64,000 bases of DNA from Chloroflexota bacterium (GTDB lineage Bacteria > Chloroflexota > Anaerolineae > Anaerolineales > Anaerolineaceae). Both the position numbers and the translations under genes were made by a program. The notes under the pieces were generated by a model. The model saw only the letters and a program-made list of their open reading frames with translations. It was not told where the DNA came from and made no database searches. The stretch covers positions 92,707-156,706 of the forward strand of contig JAEKNU010000003.1 in the NCBI GenBank assembly GCA_016838895.1, read 5' to 3'. Shown in pieces: positions 18,594 to 28,298 of this stretch (positions within the stretch are counted from its first letter, which is position 1; each line of letters begins with the position of its first letter).

Positions 18594-19913
18594 ATGAAGC
18601 CAGTAAAATTGCCAGGCCAGAACGCTAAAAAAATTGTAGAACAAGATGAAATATTCGTTTCACCTTCTTATCCCAGAGGATATCCATTTGTTATGGATCA
18701 TGGTAAAGGTAGTGAGGTCTGGGATGTTGATGGAAATCGATTTCTGGATTTAGCGGCTGGAATTGCAGTTACGTCTACCGGGCACAGTCACCCCAAGGTT
18801 GTAAAAGCCATTCAAGAACAAGCTGAAAAATTCATTCACATTTCGTCAGATTTCTATCATCCAATATGGGTTGAACTTGCTAAAAAATTAGATGAAATTG
18901 CACCATTCAAAGAAAGAGCCATTTCTTTCTTAACCAATTCCGGTACAGAAAGTGTAGAAGCAGCTATAAAACTTGCCCGTCATGCCACAGGCCGCAGCCA
19001 ATTTATTGGGTTTCTGGGCGGTTTCCACGGCCGCACAATGGGGGCAGTCACCTTTACAGCCAGCAAAAGCATGTATCATGAAAAATTTTTTCCGTTGATG
19101 AATGGCGTTCAACATGTACCATTTCCAAATGAATATCGCCCACTATTACACAGTCTGCCTGGGGAACCCTATGGGGAAACTGTAATACGCTATATAAAAG
19201 AACAAGTATTTGCAAAACTGGTTACTCCAAATGAAGTCGCCGGTATTCTACTCGAACCGATTCAGGGAGAAGGCGGGTATATCGTTCCCGAAGCTTCATT
19301 TTTCCCCGCCCTACGGAAATTGTGCGATCAACATGGAATCTTATTGATTGTCGATGAAGTACAGGCGGGTATGGGCCGTACCGGTAAATGGTGGTCAATT
19401 GAGAATTTCGGTGTAGAACCTGATATTGTTACTTCTGCCAAAGGTATTGCTTCTGGCGTACCACTGGGTGCTATGATTGCCCGCGAAAGTGTATTCACCC
19501 TTCCTAAGGGTTCACACGGTAATACATACGGTGGAAATCCAATCGCATGTGCCGCTGCACTGGCAACTATTGAACTGATTGAAAATGAATTCATGCAAAA
19601 CGCAACTGAGGTCGGTAGCTATGCCAAGCAATTGTTGCATCAACTTGAGGAAAAACATCCTTCCATCGGTGAAGTACGCGGAATTGGATTAATGCTTGGT
19701 ATTGAATTTGTGAAGGACCGTGACAGCAAAGAACCTCACGAAATACTACGTGATCGTATTGTCGACCTGGCTTTTGAACATGGTATACTGACCTTGGGTT
19801 GTGCTAAAAACGTTATACGTATCTCACCACCTTTGTGCATCACAAAAGCAGAGATTGATGAAGGTATAGAAATTCTTGATAAAGTCATTGGAATTGCGGA
19901 AAAAGAATGTTAG
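18594..19913 (+). CDS. Class-III aminotransferase (acetylornithine/4-aminobutyrate type)
   Basis: LTNSGTESVEAAIKLARHATGRSQFIGFLGGFHGRTMG; LIVDEVQAGMGRTGKWW; SAKGIASGVPLGAM. Confidence 0.9.
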   Translation: MKPVKLPGQNAKKIVEQDEIFVSPSYPRGYPFVMDHGKGSEVWDVDGNRFLDLAAGIAVTSTGHSHPKVVKAIQEQAEKFIHISSDFYHPIWVELAKKLDEIAPFKERAISFLTNSGTESVEAAIKLARHATGRSQFIGFLGGFHGRTMGAVTFTASKSMYHEKFFPLMNGVQHVPFPNEYRPLLHSLPGEPYGETVIRYIKEQVFAKLVTPNEVAGILLEPIQGEGGYIVPEASFFPALRKLCDQHGILLIVDEVQAGMGRTGKWWSIENFGVEPDIVTSAKGIASGVPLGAMIARESVFTLPKGSHGNTYGGNPIACAAALATIELIENEFMQNATEVGSYAKQLLHQLEEKHPSIGEVRGIGLMLGIEFVKDRDSKEPHEILRDRIVDLAFEHGILTLGCAKNVIRISPPLCITKAEIDEGIEILDKVIGIAEKEC

Positions 19914-21490
19914 GACCCCTATTACCTGATTATCGCGTCTGGCAGCGAGACTATTTATTAGAGATTTCACGTGCATTAACTCAGGAGTTGGATCTTGATA
20001 AACTCCTGGGTCGAATATTACGAATCTCTATCGAAGTACTCAGCGGGTTAGCAGGTTTTATTGCTTTACGTAGTGAAAGCGGCCAATGGAAAATTAGAGC
20101 CTCCCATGGCCTTGATCCTGAAGTGCTTTCAGGTATTGAATATCAATTGCATAATATCTCGAGCAATAGCGGAGATGTAATAGAAGAAGAAATTCATTCA
20201 ATTTATGCACAATTGAATGAATTCTTTAATAATTTTGATCAAAGCCAACTTGCCAGCGTGGGTTTACCATTGATCACACGCGATAAATTGGTAGGCGTTA
20301 CGTATATATTCCGTAATTATCCTAATGCCTTTTCTTTAAATGATCAGAAATTGCTCAGTAATTTTGCCAACCAGGCTGCTATTGCTGTTCAAAATGCGCA
20401 ACTATATCGACAAATCAATCGCGAAAAATTACGCATGACCGCCCTGTTGGATTCTGCCGCAGATGGCATTCTCATCCTTGCCAATGACCTGACCATCGAA
20501 CGTTGCAATGGCGCCTTCGCAAGATTATTAGATATTCCTTCCGAAAAGATTCAATTAAAATCTCATGATGAAATTATCAAATGGGCTTCCCCACCCCAAG
20601 GATTGACCCTTGAAAAAGCAGTAGCCGGTGGCTGGCCATTGACTGCACACGCTCACCTATACATTGAAGGCGATCTGATTTGTACCCAAAACAGACCCGC
20701 CCTGCCGGTTGGTATCACATACGCGCCATTGGTTGGGGATGATGGAATATTAACAAATATCATCACAACCATCCGTGATATTACCCGTTTCCGTCAGGCG
20801 GAAGAATTAAAGAGCACGTTTATCTCTGTTGTCAGCCATGAATTGAAAACCCCTGTAGCCCTGATTAAAGGCTATGTGAGCACCTTGCGCCGTGAGGATG
20901 CCTCGTGGGATCGCGAAGTCGTTGATGATGCGCTCTCCGTTATTGAGGATGAATCTGATCGATTGGCTGAGATGATTGAAAACCTATTAGACGCCTCTCG
21001 CCTGCAGGCTGGTGGTTTACGTATCAACCCTGAAGATGTCTTTTTGCCAGATCTAGTCAGGCGAACCGTAGAACGCCAACAAACACAAACCACTAAACAT
21101 CAAATAAGCATGGAATTCCCTGATGAATATCCATTAGTCTATGTCGATGAAAAAAGGATTTCACAGGTTTTATCAAATCTGGTTTCAAATGCAATTAAGT
21201 ATTCTCCTGGCGGACAAATAATTGTACGTAGTCGCGCATTACAAGATCAGGTTATTATTTGTGTTAGTGATGAAGGTCCCGGGATTGCGCCTGATGATTT
21301 GCCACACATTTTTGATCGATTTTACCGCGCCCCAGATATGGCAAAAATGACAAAAGGAGCCGGTTTGGGTTTGTTCCTATCAAAATCCATTATTGAATCC
21401 CATAATGGTAAAATGTGGGCAGATCCTGAAGCAGGAAAAGGGGCAAAGATTTGCTTTTCATTACCCCGTTCAACTGAGTTGCCTGCATAG
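19907..21490 (+). CDS. Sensor histidine kinase with GAF and PAS domains, no TM segment evident
   Basis: FISVVSHELKTPVALIKGYVSTLRR H-box; NLVSNAIKYSPGG; DEGPGIAPDDLPHIFDRFYR; start overlaps the preceding stop. Confidence 0.9.
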   Translation: MLGPLLPDYRVWQRDYLLEISRALTQELDLDKLLGRILRISIEVLSGLAGFIALRSESGQWKIRASHGLDPEVLSGIEYQLHNISSNSGDVIEEEIHSIYAQLNEFFNNFDQSQLASVGLPLITRDKLVGVTYIFRNYPNAFSLNDQKLLSNFANQAAIAVQNAQLYRQINREKLRMTALLDSAADGILILANDLTIERCNGAFARLLDIPSEKIQLKSHDEIIKWASPPQGLTLEKAVAGGWPLTAHAHLYIEGDLICTQNRPALPVGITYAPLVGDDGILTNIITTIRDITRFRQAEELKSTFISVVSHELKTPVALIKGYVSTLRREDASWDREVVDDALSVIEDESDRLAEMIENLLDASRLQAGGLRINPEDVFLPDLVRRTVERQQTQTTKHQISMEFPDEYPLVYVDEKRISQVLSNLVSNAIKYSPGGQIIVRSRALQDQVIICVSDEGPGIAPDDLPHIFDRFYRAPDMAKMTKGAGLGLFLSKSIIESHNGKMWADPEAGKGAKICFSLPRSTELPA

Positions 21491-21565
21491 TTTATTTTTG
21501 TTTCTCATCACAAGCAATGGTATAATTTCATTTTCTAATTAATATAAATAAAAAAAGGTAGTGAT

Positions 21566-22915
21566 ATGGCTCAAACAAGTGTAAGCTGTCCCCGCTGTAG
21601 GCAACCGATTGTTGCCGAAATCAATCAATTATTTGATGTCAGCAAACAACCGCAATTAAAACAAATTTTGCTTAGCGGTGGTGCAAATGTGGTTCAATGC
21701 CCACAATGTGGTTTTCAGGGACCATTGAACCTTCCTGTTGTCTATCATGACCAGGAAAAAGAACTTTTACTAACCTATTTCCCTGCTGAAGCAGGAGTCC
21801 CGTTGCATGAACAAGAAAAGGTATTTGGCCCATTAATTAAGCAAGTTGTGGATCATCTGCCGGCTGAACAACGGAAAGCATATCTTTTCCAGCCACAAAC
21901 CATGTTTAGTTTTCAAAGTATGGTCGATCAAATTCTGGAAGCAGATGGTATCACCAAGGAAATGCGCGAAGCTCAGGAAAAAAGGTTTGAGCTTTTGAAA
22001 AGCTTCCTTGAAATAACTGATGGAAATTATGATGAGCTGATTAAAGAAAACAATGAACTGATCAATGAGGAATTCTTTGGTATGCTCACCCAAATTATCC
22101 AGATGTCTGCTGGTCAGGGTGATGAGCAAACCACTAATAATCTAGTTAGTATTCAGAATGCACTCACAGAAAAGACAGAAATCGGAAAAGTTCTGAAACA
22201 ACAATCAGAGACCATTCAAAAAACAATTGTTGAACTGCAGGAACTAAGCAAAACAGACCTCACCCGTGAAAAATTACTCGATTTCGTCATTGCAAACTCT
22301 ACTGATATGCAATTGAATGCCATTGTCAGTTCCATTCGCCCGGCATTGGATTACTTATTCTTCCAAATTCTCAGTGAAAAAGTAGAAAATACCGAGGGTG
22401 AAGACAAAGTATCCCTTGAAAGTTTGCGCGATAGATTACTTGTCATGACTGCAGCTATTGATAAATCAATGGAACAGCAGATGCAGCACAGCAAAGAATT
22501 GCTTAACCGTATTCTCGAGGCTGCTGACCTGAAACAGGAATTGATGCAATCCTTGCAAGGAATTGACCAATTATTTGTTGAAGTACTCAAAGTTGAAATT
22601 CAGGATGCAACCGAAAACCAGCAATCAGATCGGCTTGCAAAATTGAATCAGATTGTTGAGATTTTACAAAGCCTGAATCCACCTTCAAAAGAGGTAGAGA
22701 TCATTGAACAGTTATTGGCATTGCCGACTGAAGAAGAACAATCTGCGTTTCTGGAAGAAAACATTGATGATGTAAATGAAAACATGACCAATATGCTTAG
22801 CAATGTCATCACTCAGGCAGAAAGCAGTGGACAACAATCAGAAGAATTAGAAAAAATTAAGCAACTTAATAAATTGGTATTGAAAACTTCGATGAAAAAA
22901 CAAATGGGTGGCTGA
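21566..22915 (+). CDS. CpXC domain protein
   Basis: SVSCPRCRQPIVAEINQLFDVSKQPQLKQILLSGGANVVQCPQCGFQG; helical C-terminal region. Confidence 0.8.
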   Translation: MAQTSVSCPRCRQPIVAEINQLFDVSKQPQLKQILLSGGANVVQCPQCGFQGPLNLPVVYHDQEKELLLTYFPAEAGVPLHEQEKVFGPLIKQVVDHLPAEQRKAYLFQPQTMFSFQSMVDQILEADGITKEMREAQEKRFELLKSFLEITDGNYDELIKENNELINEEFFGMLTQIIQMSAGQGDEQTTNNLVSIQNALTEKTEIGKVLKQQSETIQKTIVELQELSKTDLTREKLLDFVIANSTDMQLNAIVSSIRPALDYLFFQILSEKVENTEGEDKVSLESLRDRLLVMTAAIDKSMEQQMQHSKELLNRILEAADLKQELMQSLQGIDQLFVEVLKVEIQDATENQQSDRLAKLNQIVEILQSLNPPSKEVEIIEQLLALPTEEEQSAFLEENIDDVNENMTNMLSNVITQAESSGQQSEELEKIKQLNKLVLKTSMKKQMGG

Positions 22916-22935
22916 TTGCCACCCTTTCTTTTTTT
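22906..22935 (+). terminator. Intrinsic terminator whose loop holds the stop codon
   Basis: GGGTGGC-TGATT-GCCACCC-TTTCTTTTTTT; TGA stop at 22913-22915. Confidence 0.85.
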
Positions 22936-23599
22936 AAGAAAAGGGATTATCCAACCTGAGGCCGTGTCCACGCACAGTAATAATATACGGATACTCATGT
23001 TCGTTTTCGCTCAAGCGTTCTCTGAGGCGGCGTACAAGGGCATCAAAAGCCTGTTCAGATACACCATCTTCAGCCCCGCTCCCCCATATGGCCTGAATTA
23101 AATCATGTCGCGATATTACTTTACCTTGTTGATCATAAATCGTACTTAATAATCGAAATTGTGGAGCAGAAAGCGGTGGAAGAACTTCCTTCTGGCCCAT
23201 CCATACTCGTTTTGAGCGCTTATCTAAAAATATCCTGCGGGTAGCTGATCCTGATGGAATGCCTTCCCCTTCCATCGGTACCGTGGCATCAGAGCTAAGA
23301 TATACAAGACTCTGTACTAATGCAATCTGAATTGCATCTCCATCCTGCAAGTATACATTGGCATTAATCACATCACCATTTAAATAGGTTCCGTTTTTAC
23401 TGCCCATATCTTCCATCAATGTACCATCGTCAGTAAATGTAATTCGGGTATGAAAACGGGAAACCTGACGATCAGCAATTACAATATCACATGTCGGATC
23501 GCGACCGATAAGCACCTCATCTTCAATTACCCAGCGCTGTCCATTTAACGGGCCACTTTGACCAATAATAACTGGAAAATCTATCACTGAATTGTCCAA
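22934..23599 (-). CDS. FHA domain plus OmpR-type winged-helix DNA-binding protein
   Basis: N-terminal FHA (VLIGRDPTCDIVIADRQVSRFHTRI...GSKNGTYLNG); C-terminal Trans_reg_C (VWMGQKEVLPPLSAPQFRLLSTIYDQQGKVISRHDLIQAIWG...VRRLRERL...ITVRGHGLRL). TTG start at 23599 after AGGAGGGCAGA. Confidence 0.85.
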   Translation of the reverse strand: MDNSVIDFPVIIGQSGPLNGQRWVIEDEVLIGRDPTCDIVIADRQVSRFHTRITFTDDGTLMEDMGSKNGTYLNGDVINANVYLQDGDAIQIALVQSLVYLSSDATVPMEGEGIPSGSATRRIFLDKRSKRVWMGQKEVLPPLSAPQFRLLSTIYDQQGKVISRHDLIQAIWGSGAEDGVSEQAFDALVRRLRERLSENEHEYPYIITVRGHGLRLDNPFS

Positions 23600-23732
23600 T
23601 CTGCCCTCCTGATAATGGATCTGAATAGACCTATAATTATTTCGCACTTTACAATATAATGAATAACATAATTATTATACTCCACCCGATACTGTTCATA
23701 ATAGAAATAGGGGGAGTAGCAGCAAAGGATTT

Positions 23733-24719
23733 ATGATGCCAGTACCATTGAAAGCTGGGGAAATATTACGAGGAAGATATCAAACCATACGAATTATTGG
23801 ACAAGGTGGTATGGGGAGTATTTACCTCGCTGATGATTTAAGACTTAAAGGCAGGCAATGTGCCCTTAAGGAAGTGGAATATGACCTTAAACTTTCGCCG
23901 AATCTGATTCAAGAATCGCGTGAGCAATTCTTTCGCGAAGCTACTGTGCTGGCACGCCTCGACCATCCAAATTTACCGAAAGTATCTGATTTCTTTTCCA
24001 TTGAAGCCAGAGATTATCTGGTTATGGATTTTATCCCCGGAAAAGATTTGCGAACCATCATGGTGGAAAAACGACAAGCTGAAACGTTTTTGCAGGAATC
24101 TGTCGTATTGGATTGGGCAACTCAATTATGTGATGCACTTGAATTTCTGCATGATCAGGATCCACCCATCCTTCATCGAGATGTAAAACCCAGCAACCTG
24201 AAATCCACACCAAATGGCGTTCTCAAATTGGTTGACTTTGGTTTGGTGAAAGTATTAGCGCCTGGTGAAATTACCATCACAATTTTACAAGGCCAGGGAA
24301 CCGCGCTGTATACACCGTTGGAACAATATGGTGGAGATAGCGGCCACACGGGTGTCCCCTCAGATATTTACGCTTTTGGCGCTACCTTATATCATTTATT
24401 AACCAATTACCCACCCGCTGATGCAAGGGAGCGCTTTCTTGATCCTGAATCATTAATTCCGGTTCGGGAAATTAACCCGAATATCAGTTTGAAAACTGAA
24501 AAGGCGATATTCTGGGCAATGGGTATTCATCCCTTTGATCGCCCACAAAGCATAAAGGAATTCCGACAGGCTTTATTTGGCAGCCGTCAGCCAACCAATC
24601 GCAATCGATATACGGTTGAACCAATAAAAAAATACCTTCCCGGTACGTTGGAAAAGGCACTTTTTAGTTCAGCGATCTTTGTGTCAATGTTGGGATTACT
24701 TATTCAACTTTTACAATAA
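23733..24719 (+). CDS. Hanks-type Ser/Thr protein kinase with C-terminal TM segment
   Basis: GQGGMGSIYLADD, LHRDVKPSNLK, VDFGLVK, ALYTPLEQYGGDSGHTGVPSDIYAFGATLYHLLT. Confidence 0.93.
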   Translation: MMPVPLKAGEILRGRYQTIRIIGQGGMGSIYLADDLRLKGRQCALKEVEYDLKLSPNLIQESREQFFREATVLARLDHPNLPKVSDFFSIEARDYLVMDFIPGKDLRTIMVEKRQAETFLQESVVLDWATQLCDALEFLHDQDPPILHRDVKPSNLKSTPNGVLKLVDFGLVKVLAPGEITITILQGQGTALYTPLEQYGGDSGHTGVPSDIYAFGATLYHLLTNYPPADARERFLDPESLIPVREINPNISLKTEKAIFWAMGIHPFDRPQSIKEFRQALFGSRQPTNRNRYTVEPIKKYLPGTLEKALFSSAIFVSMLGLLIQLLQ

Positions 24720-27534
24720 CCTCATCTGCATCTGGTGCAGTACGATGATCCAAATAATAGCGCCAGCCGAATCCGATTCCCAAACCTGCCCCCATACCAA
24801 TTAATAGAATCAACAATGCAATCCAAACTGATGGTCGCTGACCTTCCGGAAGTCTGCCTACATAGAAAACCAACCAACCAAAATAAGTGGATAATCCACC
24901 GATAAGCATGGTCAACCCAATGCGTGTACCCCAAATATAAGAAGCATTGCGCTGAAAATAAACCATAAAGAGAATAGACAATCCCCAGAGCACAAACATA
25001 TACAATACCCACTGAAAAACTTTCCGTTCCCAATTTGGTGCCGGGGGTGGGACATCCGTTGGGGGTGTTACTAAAGCGGATGTTGCTACAGGAAACAATG
25101 AGTTTGTTGGTGCAAATGTTGGCAAAATGGTTGTAATTTCTGCACCGTTTTCACCGCCAATATCTAAGACAATAATTTGTGAAGCGAGAGCAGGCTCACA
25201 AATTGCCTTGATTTCGGTTAATCCTGGAGCTTGAATCTGATATGATATTTGCGCAACACCACTTTTTGTATATGCATCGATTGCTTGTGTATTAATAGAA
25301 TCAATTCCGTTGCTGATTTGAAATTCAACTAGCGTACTATCCGGAACCGGGTTCTGATTTTGATCAACAATAACACCGGTTTTAATTGCAATAATCTCAC
25401 CTGGATTCAGGGACACAGGATCTTGTGTAACAATTTCTTCCACTCCAAATTCCTGGTCATTCTGAAGCAAGAATAATGGAATGATCTGAAGCGGATCAGG
25501 AGATGTAATTTCAATTAAATCATAACCGGTACCCGGTATGGAAATTGGCGATGACCCGGATGGAACAATTTCCTTAAACAATAGTCGTGCAGCAATTTCA
25601 ACAGCTGCATTTGATTTACCATATAGCGAGTAAAATGCCGTAATTTTTGAAAGTTCAGTAGCATCCAAAAAATATGGCGCAGTAAATGAGAATACAATAA
25701 TGTTCTTGTCACGAATTAAATCCGGCTTTTCAGCCAGGAATCGCTGTAACGCCTCACCAACAGCATGGTCCGGATCTACATTTACTACAGAAAAGACAAT
25801 CCAGTGAGCTGCTTTTATATCATCTTCAATTTCAATCGGATCTTCTTGCTCTTGATTAACCCGATCCAAATATGTGGTCAAGCTCTGAAATGAGTATGAT
25901 TTTAGTTTATGACTCAGGATTTGCCCACTAGCCGTCGGGCCATACAGACGTAGCACAGCATTCTTAAACGCATCAATTGCAAACACTTCGCTGCTTTCAC
26001 ACTGACTGCATTGAAACTGTGTGTACGTTTCACTAATAAACACAACATTTTCATAGCGGCCAGGAACTTCAGGTAACACATCATTAAGTTCAACAATATC
26101 AGGACTAATCAATGTAGCTGCTTGTTGGGTAATTTCAAAAGTAATATCATCAGAATTACCAACGATATCTAAATTGTTATTGTTTGTTAAAATAGTGCTC
26201 AGGAAAAAATTGCCATACATTTCCAGTTTTAATTTTATAATTTTTTCAACAGAAAAATCAACGCGTTCTGCAAAAGCAGAATCCTCTCTATATTTTTTTG
26301 CAAAAGAATCCAACGTTGTCGATAAGGTGGTAAATGAATCAGGATCACTAACACTCTTTATCTGGCTGACATATAACAAATCATTGCCAGCTAAAAATGC
26401 GTTCCGGATAATTTGTCGACCATCAAAGGTTTGTCCAGTTGGATCATAGAATCGCCGAATGGCGTCACTATTCAGGTTGTCGCTAACCATAATCCCCCCC
26501 GAACTGCGCCAGGTGGTGAGTGGTTCCAGACTAAATAATTGCTCTAATGCAGCCTGATCAAAACTTACCGGCTTGGTCGTTTCTCGAATATTTCCCTGAA
26601 AACCCTGGTATCGAATATTGGATACCAAAAGTCCATCAGCGATACCTACCAAAGATGAGCTGGTATCTGTCACTTTAAAAAACGGGGCCAATTCGATTTG
26701 TTTTAACTGTTCCAGTATTTTACGAACGGTTGAAACTTCATCTGACGGAGGTCGATTGGCACCACCGCTTCCCGGAAAATGCTTGGCTATGACCGCTAAT
26801 TGGTTTCCACTACCCTCATGCAATCCTTCGATATATGCCTTACCAAGTTCACCTGTCCAATACGGATCGCCACTAAAAGTGCGTGACCCTAAGTTTTTGG
26901 AAACATCCGTATGGACAATATCAAGCACATCCATTGACGGACCCAATATCAAATTGAATCCCATCGCATTTAACTCACTCCCCATAACCTGACCAACATT
27001 TCTGGCATTTTCAGCATCCCAGGTGGCCCCAATTGTCATTAGATTTGGCAATTCTGTTACGCCACTTAGCAATTGATCATTGGGAAATCCATCACCTTCT
27101 TCAGAGATGCCAATGAATAAAGGTACATATTGGGGTGAAAACATTTCTCCGCTCGAAGAATCACTCGTTGTCTCTAACGTAGCATCCCATTTAAGCTGTT
27201 GCAGTGAACGATTCATTTCATAGGCATCGTTAATTAACGTATCAGCGCTTGTAAAATTATCATTGATGCGGCTTAATACAACCCCACCAATATAATAATC
27301 CTGAATCAATTGTGCAATCTGCGTTGTATCACTTACATTTTGTCCATTAAATGAAACCATAAATAATTGACCGATTTTTTCTTCAGGAGTCATCTTCGCC
27401 AATATCGCTTTGGCTTGCTGCTGATGATCCAGTTGATATTGCTGCTGACCAGCAAAAACTGTTGCTGCTGGAGATAGCAATAGGCTGATTAATGTGATTA
27501 TTGTTGTAATGGTGAACAAACTAGTTTTCTTCAT
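24700..27534 (-). CDS. Glycoside hydrolase family 3 N-terminal domain protein (beta-N-acetylhexosaminidase-like) with C-terminal TM segments
   Basis: MTPEEKIGQLFMVSFNG; AVIAKHFPGSGGANRPPSDEVSTV; GGIMVSDNLNSDAI; signal peptide at MKKTSLFTITTIITLISLLLSP. Confidence 0.85.
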   Translation of the reverse strand: MKKTSLFTITTIITLISLLLSPAATVFAGQQQYQLDHQQQAKAILAKMTPEEKIGQLFMVSFNGQNVSDTTQIAQLIQDYYIGGVVLSRINDNFTSADTLINDAYEMNRSLQQLKWDATLETTSDSSSGEMFSPQYVPLFIGISEEGDGFPNDQLLSGVTELPNLMTIGATWDAENARNVGQVMGSELNAMGFNLILGPSMDVLDIVHTDVSKNLGSRTFSGDPYWTGELGKAYIEGLHEGSGNQLAVIAKHFPGSGGANRPPSDEVSTVRKILEQLKQIELAPFFKVTDTSSSLVGIADGLLVSNIRYQGFQGNIRETTKPVSFDQAALEQLFSLEPLTTWRSSGGIMVSDNLNSDAIRRFYDPTGQTFDGRQIIRNAFLAGNDLLYVSQIKSVSDPDSFTTLSTTLDSFAKKYREDSAFAERVDFSVEKIIKLKLEMYGNFFLSTILTNNNNLDIVGNSDDITFEITQQAATLISPDIVELNDVLPEVPGRYENVVFISETYTQFQCSQCESSEVFAIDAFKNAVLRLYGPTASGQILSHKLKSYSFQSLTTYLDRVNQEQEDPIEIEDDIKAAHWIVFSVVNVDPDHAVGEALQRFLAEKPDLIRDKNIIVFSFTAPYFLDATELSKITAFYSLYGKSNAAVEIAARLLFKEIVPSGSSPISIPGTGYDLIEITSPDPLQIIPLFLLQNDQEFGVEEIVTQDPVSLNPGEIIAIKTGVIVDQNQNPVPDSTLVEFQISNGIDSINTQAIDAYTKSGVAQISYQIQAPGLTEIKAICEPALASQIIVLDIGGENGAEITTILPTFAPTNSLFPVATSALVTPPTDVPPPAPNWERKVFQWVLYMFVLWGLSILFMVYFQRNASYIWGTRIGLTMLIGGLSTYFGWLVFYVGRLPEGQRPSVWIALLILLIGMGAGLGIGFGWRYYLDHRTAPDADEVIVKVE

Positions 27535-28298
27535 ACGTCCCCATTGTCTGCATTGTTGCCACTCAGTAGTGATATTGCCATGGCGGGATGATCTGTAAAA
27601 ATTCCATCCACACCCCATTGATATAAACGTTTCATATCTTTTTCTTTGTTCACAGTCCAGGTATGTAAACGAATACCCCGTTCATGTGCTTTTTCAATCA
27701 CATCCTGATTTACATCAGTCAGATAAGGATGTTGGATTTCTGGTGAAGTTCTCCTGGCAATCCCTGTCCACTGAGTGATTCCGTAAATGTGGGGTTCGGT
27801 TAACAATGCAATCGGTGTGCCTGGCAGATACGAATTTAATTTTCTCAGGTTTTTGGGCAAGAAAGACGAAAACATGACATGCTGCGTCATTTTCATTCGT
27901 TTTACTAATTCAGCGATTTTTTCAGGTAAACTATCCCAGGGGCTACGGTAATTTGTCACTTCAATATTTACAATAATTTTTCTACCAATCGTTTCAAGTA
28001 CTTCTTCCAATAACGGGATTCTTACATTTTCGTATTTTGAAGAAAACCAGCTCCCGGCATCTAGCGTTCTTAAAGCTGCAAAATCAATTTTGTGCACATG
28101 TCCGTTACCATTTGTTGTTCGCATAAGGGTACGATCATGTATCACCACAATTTTGCCATCCTTGGAAAGTTTTGCATCCAGCTCAATCGCATGAGCACCC
28201 TGTTGAACAGCCAGTTCAAAAGCTGGCAGGGTGTTTTCAGGAGCATCCGCAGATGCACCTCGGTGAGCGAATATGCAAGGAGTAGGAAAATGAATCAT
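27531..28298 (-). CDS. Glycerophosphodiester phosphodiesterase
   Basis: IFAHRGASADAPENTLPAFELAVQQGAHAIELDAKLSKDGKIVVIHDRTLMRTTNGNG. Confidence 0.93.
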   Translation of the reverse strand: MIHFPTPCIFAHRGASADAPENTLPAFELAVQQGAHAIELDAKLSKDGKIVVIHDRTLMRTTNGNGHVHKIDFAALRTLDAGSWFSSKYENVRIPLLEEVLETIGRKIIVNIEVTNYRSPWDSLPEKIAELVKRMKMTQHVMFSSFLPKNLRKLNSYLPGTPIALLTEPHIYGITQWTGIARRTSPEIQHPYLTDVNQDVIEKAHERGIRLHTWTVNKEKDMKRLYQWGVDGIFTDHPAMAISLLSGNNADNGDV

